Positions 16,213 to 24,589 of a stretch of 46,137 nucleotides of DNA are shown here, one piece after another; position 1 is the first letter of the stretch, and the number at the start of each line of letters is the position of its first letter. The notes below the pieces were generated by a model, which was given only the letters and a program-made list of their open reading frames with translations, did not search any database and was not told the DNA's origin. The translations under genes were made by a program, and so were the position numbers. The stretch spans positions 1-46,137 of the forward strand of contig CAVDRM010000016.1 of the NCBI GenBank assembly GCA_963611355.1, written 5' to 3'. Origin of the DNA: CAVDRM01 sp963611355 (GTDB lineage Bacteria; Bacillota; Clostridia; Christensenellales; Aristaeellaceae).

Positions 16213-17940
16213 ATGAAAAGCATGAGCGTCAAAAAGATGTGGATTCTTCTTCTCGCCGTGGTCCTCGTTGCTGCGATCGCCTTGGGCGTTGTGGTGTCCA
16301 AGAAGAACAGTCTGCAGAGCGAACTGACCGAGATGACCGACAAGGTCGCCGCGCTGACCGCACAGGTCGATGCGGCCGCGGCCGACAGCGAGGCTGCCGC
16401 TGCCGCCGCCAAGGAAGAAGCGGAGACCGCTGCGAAGGCCGAATTGGAAGCGGTTCAGACCGAGCTGGACACTGCCAAGAGCGATTTGGAAGCTGCCAAG
16501 GCCGAGCTGGAGACCGTCAAGGCTGAGCTGGATGCTGTCAAAGCTGAGGCCGAGTCCGCCGCCAATGCCGCCGTCGTCGCGGAAGAACCCGAAGCCACCG
16601 AAGCGCCCGTGGAAGAAGTAAAGGCTGAAGAGCCCGAAGCCGAAGCGACTCCCGAAGCGACCGCCGAGCCGACTGCCGAGCCCGCTCCCACCGAGGATCC
16701 CGCCGCTGTCGCGCTGGCTGAAGCCAAGAAGTCCGGCAAAATTATCGTCACCCTCTGGCACTCCTTCACCAAGGGGCAGCTGGATATGATGAATACCATC
16801 GCCGCTGAGTTCAACGCCCAGAGCGATAAGTATTATGTCAACGCCCAGTACCAGCCCAGCAGCGGTCTGACCACCAAGGTTATGAATGCTGTTCTGGCCG
16901 GCGAAGGTCCCGACCTGTTCTTCAACTACGCCTCCGAAGCCGCTAACTATGTTGACCCCGAAGATGAGGACAACACGCTGGTGGTTGACCTTGCGCAGTA
17001 CATCTACGACGAAGAAATCGGCATTGCCGATTTTGACAATGCCGTGGAGAGCGTCATCGTGGAAGAGGCCAAGTCCTTCGCAGACGGCAAGATGCACATC
17101 CTGCCCCTCGTCCGCACCGGTCCTATCTTCTACTACAACAAGACCATCTTTGACGAGCTTGGCCTGTCCGTGCCCACCACATGGGAAGAGCTGGCCGAGG
17201 ATGCCAAGATCATCCGGGAAAAGAAGGGCATCTACGGCTTCGCTGCCGACTCTCTGACCGACATGATGCAGGCGCTGATTATGCAGCACGGCTCTGAGTA
17301 CATCGACATGGAAACCAAGACCGCCAAGATTAACAACGAAATCACCGTGAACGCCATCAAGTGGTACGGCGAGCAGGTGAAGGCCGGCTACTTTATGGCC
17401 GCCCCGACCTCTGACTACTACTCCAACGACATGAACAACCAGACCGTGGCCTGCTACATCGGCTCCTGCGCCGGCATCCCCTACCTCTATGCCGAGGAAA
17501 ACGGCTGGGAGCTGGGTGTCGCCGCCACCCCTGTTTGGTCCGATGCGACCAGCAACTGGTATCCCGCTTGGGACCGCGGCTTCATGATGTTCAAGTCCAA
17601 CGACGAGCAGCAGCTCGGCGCTTATGAATTCCTCAAGTTCTTCGCCGCCCCCGAACAGAACATCCGCTGGTGCCAGGCCGTTATCTGCCTGAGCCCGTTC
17701 AAGGCGACGCAGGCTCTGCCCGAATACACCAAGCTGATTGAGGACAACCCCGCGCTGCAGGCGCTGTCCAAATGCCTGCCCAACGCCGGCTTCCTGCCCA
17801 ACATCAAGGGTGCTTCCACCGTTCGTGACGAGCTGCAGTCTATGGCGAAAATGGCCGGCGACGAAAGCAACACCCAGACCGTGGAGGAAATGGTGGCTGC
17901 CGCCGAAATCACCTGCAACGAAGCGCTGCAGGCCGAATAA
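16213..17940 (+). CDS. Membrane-anchored extracellular solute-binding protein with coiled-coil stalk
   Basis: The 575-residue protein has three parts. Residues 9–28 form a single transmembrane helix with no lipobox cysteine. Residues 33–118 are a long Ala/Glu/Lys coiled coil in heptads, followed by a Pro/Glu/Ala/Thr linker (120–165). From residue 176 it is a family-1 (MalE-like) solute-binding domain: 'IIVTLWHSFTKGQLDMMNTIAAEFN', 'GEGPDLFFNY', 'GPIFYYNKTIFDELGLSVPTTWEELAEDAKII'. Family members bind sugars or glycerol-3-phosphate for ABC import, usually as lipoproteins. No permease or ATPase genes flank it; it has its own promoter and terminator. The start at 16213 follows AAGGAGAG. Ligand unknown. 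Confidence 0.88.
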   Translation: MKSMSVKKMWILLLAVVLVAAIALGVVVSKKNSLQSELTEMTDKVAALTAQVDAAAADSEAAAAAAKEEAETAAKAELEAVQTELDTAKSDLEAAKAELETVKAELDAVKAEAESAANAAVVAEEPEATEAPVEEVKAEEPEAEATPEATAEPTAEPAPTEDPAAVALAEAKKSGKIIVTLWHSFTKGQLDMMNTIAAEFNAQSDKYYVNAQYQPSSGLTTKVMNAVLAGEGPDLFFNYASEAANYVDPEDEDNTLVVDLAQYIYDEEIGIADFDNAVESVIVEEAKSFADGKMHILPLVRTGPIFYYNKTIFDELGLSVPTTWEELAEDAKIIREKKGIYGFAADSLTDMMQALIMQHGSEYIDMETKTAKINNEITVNAIKWYGEQVKAGYFMAAPTSDYYSNDMNNQTVACYIGSCAGIPYLYAEENGWELGVAATPVWSDATSNWYPAWDRGFMMFKSNDEQQLGAYEFLKFFAAPEQNIRWCQAVICLSPFKATQALPEYTKLIEDNPALQALSKCLPNAGFLPNIKGASTVRDELQSMAKMAGDESNTQTVEEMVAAAEITCNEALQAE

Positions 17941-17965
17941 ACAAGGCACGATCATCTAAGCAACA

Positions 17966-17999
17966 GAAGAAGACTCGCCCCGTGCGGGTCTTCTTTTTT
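17966..17999 (+). terminator. Terminator of the solute-binding protein gene
   Basis: GAAGAAGACTCGC pairs with GCGGGTCTTCTT (one G·U/mismatch) and is followed by six T, 26 bases past the stop. It is a classical intrinsic terminator. Confidence 0.88.
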
Positions 18000-18020
18000 C
18001 GGCGTATTATAGCAAATGAA

Positions 18021-18053
18021 ATCCCCGCGCCGTTTGCGAAGCGGCGCGGGGAT
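18021..18053. terminator. Strong hairpin between converging genes
   Basis: A 12 bp perfect stem (ATCCCCGCGCCG / CGGCGCGGGGAT) with a 9-base loop. It stands 19 bases beyond the stop of the leftward gene at 18072, with moderate T-richness on both sides. Confidence 0.75.
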
Positions 18054-18071
18054 GCTTTGTTTTTTGCTTAA

Positions 18072-19097
18072 TCAGCAGTAAAATTCCATCGGATAGGTCA
18101 GATACTCGTTCGGCGCAAGCTGGTCGGCGGTCACATAGCCGGCAGGGGCGTTGATGAGGCTGGGCAGACGGTTGACGACAGTCGCGCAGGTATGCTCGAC
18201 AGTCGCGGGCTTGACGACATGGAATTCGGTATCCGGCTCGCCGGAAATCTTCCAATCGCACATATCGCCGTCTTCGGGGCCATAGACCTTGCCGATGGTC
18301 TCCTCCTCCACGGTGATGCCCTGCATGGTCTCGATGGTCACAACGGCGGACATGCCGATACAGCGACCGGCCTCGATGGTCTTGCCGAGGGTGGAGGAAT
18401 AGATGTCATGGTCGATGATGCAGGGAACATGCTTCTGGGAAATGGACTTGATGGTCAGCCCCAGCTTATTGCAGATGGCTTCGCTGGCGTTCCACGCATA
18501 GGACGGCTCAAACTCGGCGGGATGGGCGATTCTCTGTTCAAATTCCTCGGCGGTCAGGTCGCAGCCGTGGGCATTGGCCAGCGCCAAGCCGTACTCATCC
18601 ACATTGTAGCTGTACGCGCCCTTGATTTTGGTAATCTTGTGGCAGCCGCCGGCAACCAGCGCGACCATGTTAATCCAGAAAATGTCCTGCATGCCGCTGC
18701 CGGTGATGGTGCAGCCGGTTTCCTTGGCCATGGCGTCCAGCTTATTGATTTGGGCGGCCGAGGTTGTCCACGGATAGATGGCTTCCTCGCAGGTGGTGAT
18801 GACGTTGATGCCGCGTGCCACGCACTTTTCAACGTGGTCATAGATATCGCCGATGAAGCTGAACAGGGTGACGATGGCAACGTCCGCATCACATTCGTCC
18901 AGCACCTTGTCCGCGTCCTTGGAAATGATGACGCCGGTCTTCACGCCGAGATTCGCAAAATCGCCCACATCCTGCCCTACAACGTCGGGATTCACATCGA
19001 TTGCGCCGACAATCTGAGCGCCGTGCTCATGCAGATAGCGCAGGATATACTTGCTCATTTTGCCGCAGCCATATTGTACAACCTTGATCTTGTCCAT
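18072..19097 (-). CDS. NAD(P)-dependent dehydrogenase of the diaminopentanoate-dehydrogenase/DapB-like family
   Basis: The 341-residue protein opens with a Rossmann motif 'KVVQYGCGKMSKYILRYL' and continues 'IVGAIDVNPDVVGQDVGDF', the layout of the dihydrodipicolinate-reductase-like family that includes 2,4-diaminopentanoate dehydrogenase (ornithine fermentation). 'TCEEAIYPW' and 'GSGMQDIFW' are also typical of that group. No ornithine-degradation genes (aminomutase, thiolase) are near, so the substrate is open. I start at ATG 19097, nine bases after AGGAGG; the ATG at 19106 abuts the AGGAGG. It lies alone before a strong terminator, with MerR upstream. Confidence 0.72.
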   Translation of the reverse strand: MDKIKVVQYGCGKMSKYILRYLHEHGAQIVGAIDVNPDVVGQDVGDFANLGVKTGVIISKDADKVLDECDADVAIVTLFSFIGDIYDHVEKCVARGINVITTCEEAIYPWTTSAAQINKLDAMAKETGCTITGSGMQDIFWINMVALVAGGCHKITKIKGAYSYNVDEYGLALANAHGCDLTAEEFEQRIAHPAEFEPSYAWNASEAICNKLGLTIKSISQKHVPCIIDHDIYSSTLGKTIEAGRCIGMSAVVTIETMQGITVEEETIGKVYGPEDGDMCDWKISGEPDTEFHVVKPATVEHTCATVVNRLPSLINAPAGYVTADQLAPNEYLTYPMEFYC

Positions 19098-19227
19098 CGA
19101 AAACATCCTCCTTTACTGTGCGCGATATCCGCTTTTGCGGTCAATCGCTCTTTTCTGTATCGATTATAAACCCTCCTGCAGGATGAGAGTCAAGCCCCTT
19201 TGCGGATTTTGTCTTAATTTCTTCGCT

Positions 19228-20070
19228 TTATTGAAATTGGACAGGCACTTGCAGCCGCAGGAACATGCTGCGGCGGTCACTGTCGAAGACATTGAATTCC
19301 GTCAGCACCTCGCATACATAATCGCCGCCGATTGTCCATTTCTGCTCGCGGCAAAAATTCAGGAGCCGTTTGGCAAAGGGAATTTCGTCATCGTAATTGT
19401 CCAAATAGATACAGGCGTACATGCCGCTGTCCATCACGGCCACGTCCGAAAACTGCTCCCTGTCCCGGTGCTCCACAAACACGAAGGTGCTTTGGGGACA
19501 GAACTCGCCGCGGGCAAAGCATTCCTTGGAAATGGATGTGCCGATGTTGTAGGAATGCACCTGCGTGAAGCCGCGCTCCGTCAGCGCCTGCCGCAGAACG
19601 AGCAGTTCCCGCTCATAGGCGCGGATGTCCTGCTCATAGAAGTTGCTTTGACAGGGCAGCCCCCAGATATAGCGGCGGTCAATAAATTCCAAGGCAATCG
19701 TCCCCTGCGCAGGGCTTTTCCTGTACCGCTCGATGGACGCTATCGCCCGCTCCACGGCGTCATGGCAGGAATGCAGCGCACGGAGCTGCTCATGAAGCTG
19801 CTCGTTTTTCTGCGCCAGGATGGTCTCAATCAGCGTGATGTCCTCCTTGTGCAGCACATCGCCGATTTCCGCAAGGCTCATGCCCAATTCCTTCATATAC
19901 GCTATCATATCCAGCCGCGCATTCTGCGCAATGTCGTAATAGCGGTAGCCCGTCTGCGGGTCGCGAAAGCGCGGTGTCAGCAGCCCCAGTTCGTCATACA
20001 GCCGCAGTGTCGCCACCGTCAGATGATTTGATTTGGCCATTTTCCCAATAGGCACCAATCCATCGTCCAT
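19228..20070 (-). CDS. MerR-family regulator with GyrI-like effector domain
   Basis: Residues 5–75 are a MerR DNA-binding domain ('IGKMAKSNHLTVATLRLYDELGLLTP', 'TGYRYYDIAQNARLDMI'), followed by a dimerising coiled coil ('LAQKNEQLHEQLRALHSCHDAVERAI') and a C-terminal domain of the GyrI/BmrR effector type ('GMYACIYLDNYDDEIPFAKRLLNFCREQ'). Such proteins sense drugs or small ligands and activate exporters. ATG 20070 follows GGGAGG by seven bases; the longer GTG start includes that site. The target is not obvious: the dehydrogenase downstream (130 bases) on the same strand is one candidate. Confidence 0.88.
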   Translation of the reverse strand: MDDGLVPIGKMAKSNHLTVATLRLYDELGLLTPRFRDPQTGYRYYDIAQNARLDMIAYMKELGMSLAEIGDVLHKEDITLIETILAQKNEQLHEQLRALHSCHDAVERAIASIERYRKSPAQGTIALEFIDRRYIWGLPCQSNFYEQDIRAYERELLVLRQALTERGFTQVHSYNIGTSISKECFARGEFCPQSTFVFVEHRDREQFSDVAVMDSGMYACIYLDNYDDEIPFAKRLLNFCREQKWTIGGDYVCEVLTEFNVFDSDRRSMFLRLQVPVQFQ

Positions 20071-20169
20071 TGCTTTTCCTCCCACTTTCCGCGTTTTTGC
20101 GCTTTTTTGCCCAAAACTCTCATCCTGAGATAGACTTTATCACAATTTTCCGTTTCTGTAAAGGGAATC

Positions 20170-20198
20170 AAAAAAGACCGCCTATTTTAAGACGGTCT
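20170..20198 (-). terminator. Intrinsic terminator downstream of the antiporter gene
   Basis: On the minus strand AGACCGTCT and AGGCGGTCT form a 9 bp stem (one G·U), followed by a run of T at 20170–20174 and beyond, just past the antiporter stop. Confidence 0.85.
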
Positions 20199-20215
20199 CC
20201 ATCATTATGAAGCCT

Positions 20216-21391
20216 TTACTTGACAGCGGCAGGCTGAATTTCGCCGGCCTTTGTCAAGGCGATTTTCGTGATGACAGGGCCGACCAGCTCATAGACGAGC
20301 GTGGCCGCCAGCACGATGGCGTTGACCTTGGCGCCGAACTGCGGGAACTGTGTGCCGGTCAGCGTCGCCATGCCGATGGCAACGCCCGCCTGCGGCAGCA
20401 GCGTCAAGCCCAGATATTTTCGCACATTGCTGTCCGCATGGACGAAAGTTGCACCCATAAGCGCGCCCGACCATTTGCCCAGGGAGCGCAGGACGATGTA
20501 TAGAACGCCCAGCAGCCCGACGGACGGCAGCACGGCCAAGTCAAGATCAGCGCCGGAAATGACGAAGAACAGCAGGAAAAGCGGCGGCGTAAAGCGGTCG
20601 GTCTGCTCCAGAATGACGGCTTGTTGGCCGGACAGGTTGACCATCGCCGCGCCAATCATCATACAGACCAGCAGGGACGAAAAGCCCAGCACATCGCACA
20701 GGCCGACGCCGATAAACACGGATGCGATGGCCAGCGCCAGCTTGTTGCCGCGGGAGCGGAAAAAGCGGGCGGCAATGGTCAGCAAAATTCCCAGCACGCC
20801 GCCCAGGAGCAGCGAGCCGACGATTTCATACAGCGGCTTGAGGAGCATCGTCCGCACGGTGATTTCACCGCCCAGCAGCCCCGCCGCAACAGCGGAGGAG
20901 ATGGAGTACACCATCAGGCCGAGCGCGTCATCCATGGCGACCACCGGCAGCAGGATTTCCGTGACAGGCCCCTTTGCCTTGTACTGCCTGACCACCATCA
21001 GCGTGGCGGCGGGGGCTGTCGCCAAGGCAATCGCGCCCAGCATCAGGGACATCGGCACATCAAAGCCCAGCGCAATCAGCCCGATATCCACCAGAACGGC
21101 CGTGGTCATTCCCTGAAAAAACGTGATTGTCAGCGGCGCTTTGCCGATTCTTTTGAGCGTGGAAAGGCGGAACTCTCCGCCGATGGAAAAGGCGATGAAG
21201 CCGAGCGCCGCAGAGGAGATGATGGAAAAGCCCTCAACCTGCTCCCGGCTGATAAGCCCCAAGACGCTTGGGCCGATTAAAAGACCGGCGACCAGAAAGG
21301 CCGTCACATTCGGTAATTTGGCTGCCCTTGCTCCGCGGCTGACCAGCAGGCCGGCCGCCATCAGTATGCCTAAAGCGATTAGAGTATTCAT
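20216..21391 (-). CDS. CPA2-family cation:proton antiporter
   Basis: A 391-residue polytopic membrane protein with about 12 hydrophobic segments. 'NVTAFLVAGLLIGPSVLGLI' at residues 28–47, 'GAIALATAPAAT' in the unwound helix, and 'PVVAMDDALGLMVYS' with the paired aspartates of CPA antiporters are visible. It lacks a C-terminal RCK/TrkA-N domain, so it is transporter only. It probably exchanges Na+ or K+ for H+ across the membrane. It overlaps the upstream P-II-like gene by four bases, which points to post-translational control by that protein. Confidence 0.9.
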   Translation of the reverse strand: MNTLIALGILMAAGLLVSRGARAAKLPNVTAFLVAGLLIGPSVLGLISREQVEGFSIISSAALGFIAFSIGGEFRLSTLKRIGKAPLTITFFQGMTTAVLVDIGLIALGFDVPMSLMLGAIALATAPAATLMVVRQYKAKGPVTEILLPVVAMDDALGLMVYSISSAVAAGLLGGEITVRTMLLKPLYEIVGSLLLGGVLGILLTIAARFFRSRGNKLALAIASVFIGVGLCDVLGFSSLLVCMMIGAAMVNLSGQQAVILEQTDRFTPPLFLLFFVISGADLDLAVLPSVGLLGVLYIVLRSLGKWSGALMGATFVHADSNVRKYLGLTLLPQAGVAIGMATLTGTQFPQFGAKVNAIVLAATLVYELVGPVITKIALTKAGEIQPAAVK

Positions 21392-21726
21392 TTCTTTTTC
21401 TCCAGCCCTTCCGCAAAGAGTACGGGCGTGGAGAACATGATGCCGGAATCCGGCGTGTCCAGACCGCCTGTGACCTCATTGACGATGCGGCGCATCACAT
21501 CCGCCTGCTCGTCATGAAGAACGGCGAAGATTGTTCGGCTCTCGCGCCGCTCAGGATTGAGCAGGCTGCGGAGCGCGCCGAACATCGGCATATCATCATC
21601 CATCAGGATACGCGCCATTCCGCGGCTTTCCAGCACCGTGGCGCTTTTGATGCCGCTGTCACTCATTTTGGACAGCAGCGAATCCAGATATTCCAAGCGG
21701 TTTAATACCAGCACAAAGGCTTGCAT
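21388..21726 (-). CDS. P-II-like signalling protein, candidate regulator of the antiporter
   Basis: The 112-residue product has the ferredoxin-like beta-alpha-beta repeat of P-II proteins: 'AFVLVLNRLEYLDSLLSKMSDSGIKSATVLES', then an intervening loop (residues 38–60), then 'RTIFAVLHDEQADVMRRIVNEVTG' and 'GIMFSTPVLFAEGL'. The uridylylation tyrosine loop of GlnB is not present, so it is a P-II-like, not a classic nitrogen regulator. Its stop overlaps the ATG of the CPA2 antiporter. P-II-like proteins beside transporters usually bind a nucleotide and gate the partner; here that is inference. Confidence 0.68.
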   Translation of the reverse strand: MQAFVLVLNRLEYLDSLLSKMSDSGIKSATVLESRGMARILMDDDMPMFGALRSLLNPERRESRTIFAVLHDEQADVMRRIVNEVTGGLDTPDSGIMFSTPVLFAEGLEKKK

Positions 21727-21762
21727 GATTCCAAATGCTCCCTTCCGAAATGTTCAAACGGC

Positions 21763-21791
21763 ATTATAGTCTTGCAGGGGCAAAAGAGCAA
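21763..21791 (-). promoter_or_regulatory. Promoter of the P-II-like/antiporter operon
   Basis: Minus-strand perfect TATAAT (21763–21768), 17 bases from a weak TTGCTC (21786–21791), 36 bases before the ATG. Confidence 0.6.
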
Positions 21792-21835
21792 GAGGGGAAA
21801 AGTATCTTTGGCAAAATATTTGTCTTTTCATGAAG

Positions 21836-21871
21836 AAGCCGTGTGTCAGGCTGCTCCTGAACACACGGCTT
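21836..21871 (-). terminator. Terminator after the YugP-like protease gene
   Basis: AAGCCGTGTGT and ACACACGGCTT form a perfect 11 bp stem six bases beyond the leftward stop at 21878. The following minus-strand bases are only moderately T-rich. Confidence 0.75.
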
Positions 21872-21877
21872 ACGGCG

Positions 21878-22579
21878 TTATCTTTTTTTGCTTCGGTTTG
21901 CAAGCAAAATGAGGCGCAGAAGCTGCAAAACGGACGAGATGAGCGAGGCCACATAGGTCATGGCGGCGGCGGTCAGCACGCGCTTGACGCCCGGTGCTTC
22001 ATCGGCGGTGATGTATCCGCCTGCCGTCAGATGCGTCAGAGCGCGGCGGCTGGCGTCCAGCTCCACAGGCAGGGTCACCAGCGAAAACAGCACGACCAAG
22101 CCGAACAGCACAATGCCGATGAACAGCAGCGGCTCAAAGGAAAAAATCAGCCCGCCCAAGAAAATCGGCCAAGCAAGCTGGGAGCCGATGTTCACCACCG
22201 GCACAATGGCCGTGCGGAACATGAGCAGGGGATAGCCCTCTGCCTTTTGCAGGGCATGCCCTGCTTCGTGCGCCGCAACGCCCAGCGCCGCGACGCTGTC
22301 CGAATCATACACGCTGTCCGAGAGGCGGAGCGTTTCTGTCTTGGGGTCATAGTGGTCTGTCAGCGTGCCGGAGGTGCGCTCCACACGCACGCCCATGCCG
22401 CCGTTCTTCTGCATCAGCTCAGCCGCCACCTTGCAGGCAGGCCAGCCCAAGCGCGTCCGCACCTTGCTGTATTTGGAAAACGCGGATTTGACCCACACCT
22501 GCGCGCCCAACCCCAGCGCCAGCCCTATCAGCACCAGAACATATGTCCAATCGTAATATCCGTAATACATAAACGACAC
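21878..22579 (-). CDS. Zinc metallopeptidase, YugP family
   Basis: A 233-residue membrane protein with HEAGH at 104–108 (H104, E105, H108) preceded by 'VAALGVA', an N-terminal helix (10–30) and two or three helices after the motif ('LLFIGIVLFGLVVLFSLVTLPVELDASRRA'). This is the DUF/peptidase family 'neutral zinc metallopeptidase' typified by B. subtilis YugP, whose substrate is unknown. The third zinc ligand is probably the E in 'PVELDASRRA'. The gene stands alone, followed by its own hairpin. Confidence 0.9.
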   Translation of the reverse strand: MSFMYYGYYDWTYVLVLIGLALGLGAQVWVKSAFSKYSKVRTRLGWPACKVAAELMQKNGGMGVRVERTSGTLTDHYDPKTETLRLSDSVYDSDSVAALGVAAHEAGHALQKAEGYPLLMFRTAIVPVVNIGSQLAWPIFLGGLIFSFEPLLFIGIVLFGLVVLFSLVTLPVELDASRRALTHLTAGGYITADEAPGVKRVLTAAAMTYVASLISSVLQLLRLILLANRSKKR

Positions 22580-22618
22580 TCCCTTTGAAAAGATATTTGT
22601 GGAAAGCAGAGAAACTCT

Positions 22619-22900
22619 TTATTCCTCAAGCGTTACGCGGAAGGCCGGATTTTCCTCCGCCTTGTCCAGAAGCATTTCGCACAGCGCATCGCCGTAGCTG
22701 CCAAGCGCCTTACGAATTTCATCGCAAAAGCGGACTTCCAGCCAGAACCCCTGCTGCTCGGCCAAGCAATCCGCCAAGGCATCCAGATTGCGTCCGTAAT
22801 AGTCGGGCAGCCGCAGCGCCTCGGAAAACACATCATGCAGCGCAGCCTGCGTCTTCATCATCCGTCCATCCAGCATGACCACGCGCCATTTGTCATTCAT
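22619..22900 (-). CDS. Barstar-family ribonuclease inhibitor
   Basis: A 93-residue cytosolic protein with the barstar helix 'LPDYYGRNLDALADCL'. Residues D40 and D44 match barstar D35 and D39, which plug the barnase active site. The ATG at 22900 lies 9 bases after GGAGG and overlaps the last 8 bases of the barnase gene, so toxin and inhibitor are translationally coupled. It would protect the cytoplasm from the lipoprotein RNase before export. Confidence 0.92.
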   Translation of the reverse strand: MNDKWRVVMLDGRMMKTQAALHDVFSEALRLPDYYGRNLDALADCLAEQQGFWLEVRFCDEIRKALGSYGDALCEMLLDKAEENPAFRVTLEE

Positions 22901-23393
22901 CGAAGCGAACCTCCTCAAAGGATGCATAGTGGTCGTCCGTGTAGTAAATCAGCCCGTCGGATGAAAAAACGATGCGCTTGCCGTTGCGTTTGCCTCCGTC
23001 ATAGTCAATGTCGCATTCCGTCCATGTGCGCTCCTTGACCGCGGGCAGCAGCCCCTCATAGTTTCCGAAGCGGTCGCCGCCGATGCTTTTGCCCGGCGCG
23101 ACATCCCAAAGGTTGCCCTTCGAGGACACCCAGCCCAGCGCCTGCGCCTCTTTTTTGGTGATATAGTTGGGCGGCAGCTCGCCGAAGCGGTGGATGTAGC
23201 AGGCAACATGCTCCTTGTCTGTATAGCTTTCGCCTTTCTGAACAAAGGCCTCCTCAGTCTGCGGCGCATCGGCCGCCTGAAGCTTTTTTTCCTGCGTGGC
23301 CGTGGCGCAGCCCGTCAGCACGACGGCCAGCATAACGGCCGTCAGCAGGAAAAGCAAACGCCTGAATGTGTTTTTAAGTTCCCGTTTCTGCAT
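22893..23393 (-). CDS. Barnase-type guanyl-specific ribonuclease, predicted lipoprotein
   Basis: The 166-residue protein starts with a signal peptide ending in a lipobox (VVLTGC, C29). It then carries a complete barnase/RNase N1 domain: 'GELPPNYITKKEAQALGW', 'GNLWDVAPGKSIGGDRFGN', and the catalytic set E126 ('TWTECDIDY'), R136 ('GGKRNGKRI') and H155 ('TDDHYASF'), equivalent to barnase E73, R83 and H102. It should be an active RNase fixed to the outer membrane face of the cell. Bacillus barnase is freely secreted, so lipid anchoring is unusual. It begins two bases after the PIG-L gene and overlaps barstar. Confidence 0.93.
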   Translation of the reverse strand: MQKRELKNTFRRLLFLLTAVMLAVVLTGCATATQEKKLQAADAPQTEEAFVQKGESYTDKEHVACYIHRFGELPPNYITKKEAQALGWVSSKGNLWDVAPGKSIGGDRFGNYEGLLPAVKERTWTECDIDYDGGKRNGKRIVFSSDGLIYYTDDHYASFEEVRFDE

Positions 23394-23395
23394 GG

Positions 23396-24589
23396 TCAGC
23401 TTCCTCTTTCTTGCTCTCTGTCGTCTAAGACGCGCACGGCACCGGCTTCCTTTTCCTCCAGCCCCGCAATGTTCTCAAACAGTCCCGTGCGCTTTTCATC
23501 CTCGCCGACGGCGGAATAATACAGCCCCAGCACACGGCAGTCATAGTCGCCCCAATCGCAGACATCGTAACGCCCCGACTGCTGGGATGCGTGCTTTTTG
23601 AAGGCTCTTTGGGCAACGCTCAGGCTCGTTTCGCCGTCAAACGATTCAAGCGGCACGCTCCAGTCCATCACCAGCGGATTATCGCCGTAAAGATGCAGAT
23701 ACAGCTTCTGCACCTGCCACGGCTGCTCGGCAGCGGCGGCCTTGTCCACTGCCTCGATGCAAAGCTGCACCAGCGCCATGTGCGCCCCGTGCCCGTATTC
23801 GCCCTTTCTGTCCTGCGTGACGACCACCTTGGGCTGAAGGCTTTTATATAAGTCCGTCACATAATGCAGCGCCTTTTTCTTGCCGCCCCAAGAGGTATAG
23901 ACCTCCTGCTTGCTGAGAAAAGGAATATCCTCGAACGGGCCGAATATCGGCGCGTTCTTCATTCCGCACAGCCACAGCGCGTCCAAAAGCTCACTCTTTC
24001 GGTAGGAATAACGCGGCGCCATCGACACCACCTGCACGGAAAAGCCAAGCTCCGTATTATAGGTGGGAATCAGCCCGCCAAACCACAGGAGCTCATCGTC
24101 CGGATGCGTCGCCATCACCAGCAGATCCGCCTTTTCCAGCGGCGGCTCAAACTGATTGACCCATGCGGGCAGGTCGCCGGCGGTAAAAATGTGCAGCTCG
24201 CTGACCGCCAGCCAGCCCTTTTCCGAATAAAGCCGGAACTTTTTGCTGCCGCCCAAACGGATGAGCTGATTGTTCACCCTGTATTCCGGCTCCGGCAGGG
24301 TGCGCCACGCGTCATTTTCATACACCTGCGCCGACCAGAGCGTGAGCTTTTTCGCAAAGGAGACATACAGATATTCCGCCTCCGTCTCGGTCGTGATTTC
24401 CAGCCATGCACCCTCTTTGCTGCTCTGCCAGATGGTTTGATAGCTGCCGTCCGTCAAATACCGAAATTGCTTGCTGCCCTTGAAGGAGCGGAAAACCGCC
24501 TCCGATGTGATTTCAACCGCGTCCTCCGCCCAGGCGATAATTGGCAGCAGCAACAGCAGAAGAAAGAGAAAGAGCTGCTTTTTCTTCAT
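23396..24589 (-). CDS. Secreted PIG-L family deacetylase with N-terminal discoidin-like domain
   Basis: The 397-residue protein has a signal peptide (1–21, cleavage after 'IIAWA'). Residues 30–135 form a beta-rich module ('YLTDGSYQTIWQ', 'GAWLEITTETEAEYLYVSF', 'VSELHIF') reminiscent of F5/8-type C (discoidin) carbohydrate-binding domains. Then comes the LmbE/PIG-L zinc deacetylase: HPDDE at 161–165 and GEYGHGAH with H266 and H269. The enzyme removes N-acetyl groups from GlcNAc-like sugars; the exported location suggests cell wall or exopolysaccharide. It shares an operon with barnase and barstar. Confidence 0.9.
   Translation of the reverse strand: MKKKQLFLFLLLLLLPIIAWAEDAVEITSEAVFRSFKGSKQFRYLTDGSYQTIWQSSKEGAWLEITTETEAEYLYVSFAKKLTLWSAQVYENDAWRTLPEPEYRVNNQLIRLGGSKKFRLYSEKGWLAVSELHIFTAGDLPAWVNQFEPPLEKADLLVMATHPDDELLWFGGLIPTYNTELGFSVQVVSMAPRYSYRKSELLDALWLCGMKNAPIFGPFEDIPFLSKQEVYTSWGGKKKALHYVTDLYKSLQPKVVVTQDRKGEYGHGAHMALVQLCIEAVDKAAAAEQPWQVQKLYLHLYGDNPLVMDWSVPLESFDGETSLSVAQRAFKKHASQQSGRYDVCDWGDYDCRVLGLYYSAVGEDEKRTGLFENIAGLEEKEAGAVRVLDDREQERGS

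Noticed and set aside
16189..17955. A 588-codon leftward frame opposite the solute-binding protein
   Set aside because: It is composed almost only of Gly, Leu, Val and His, which is the complement of Ala/Glu-rich coding. The sense gene has a clear domain.
18072..19097. Ornithine-fermentation locus
   Set aside because: Only the dehydrogenase-like gene is present; ornithine aminomutase and thiolase genes are absent, so I do not name it ord.
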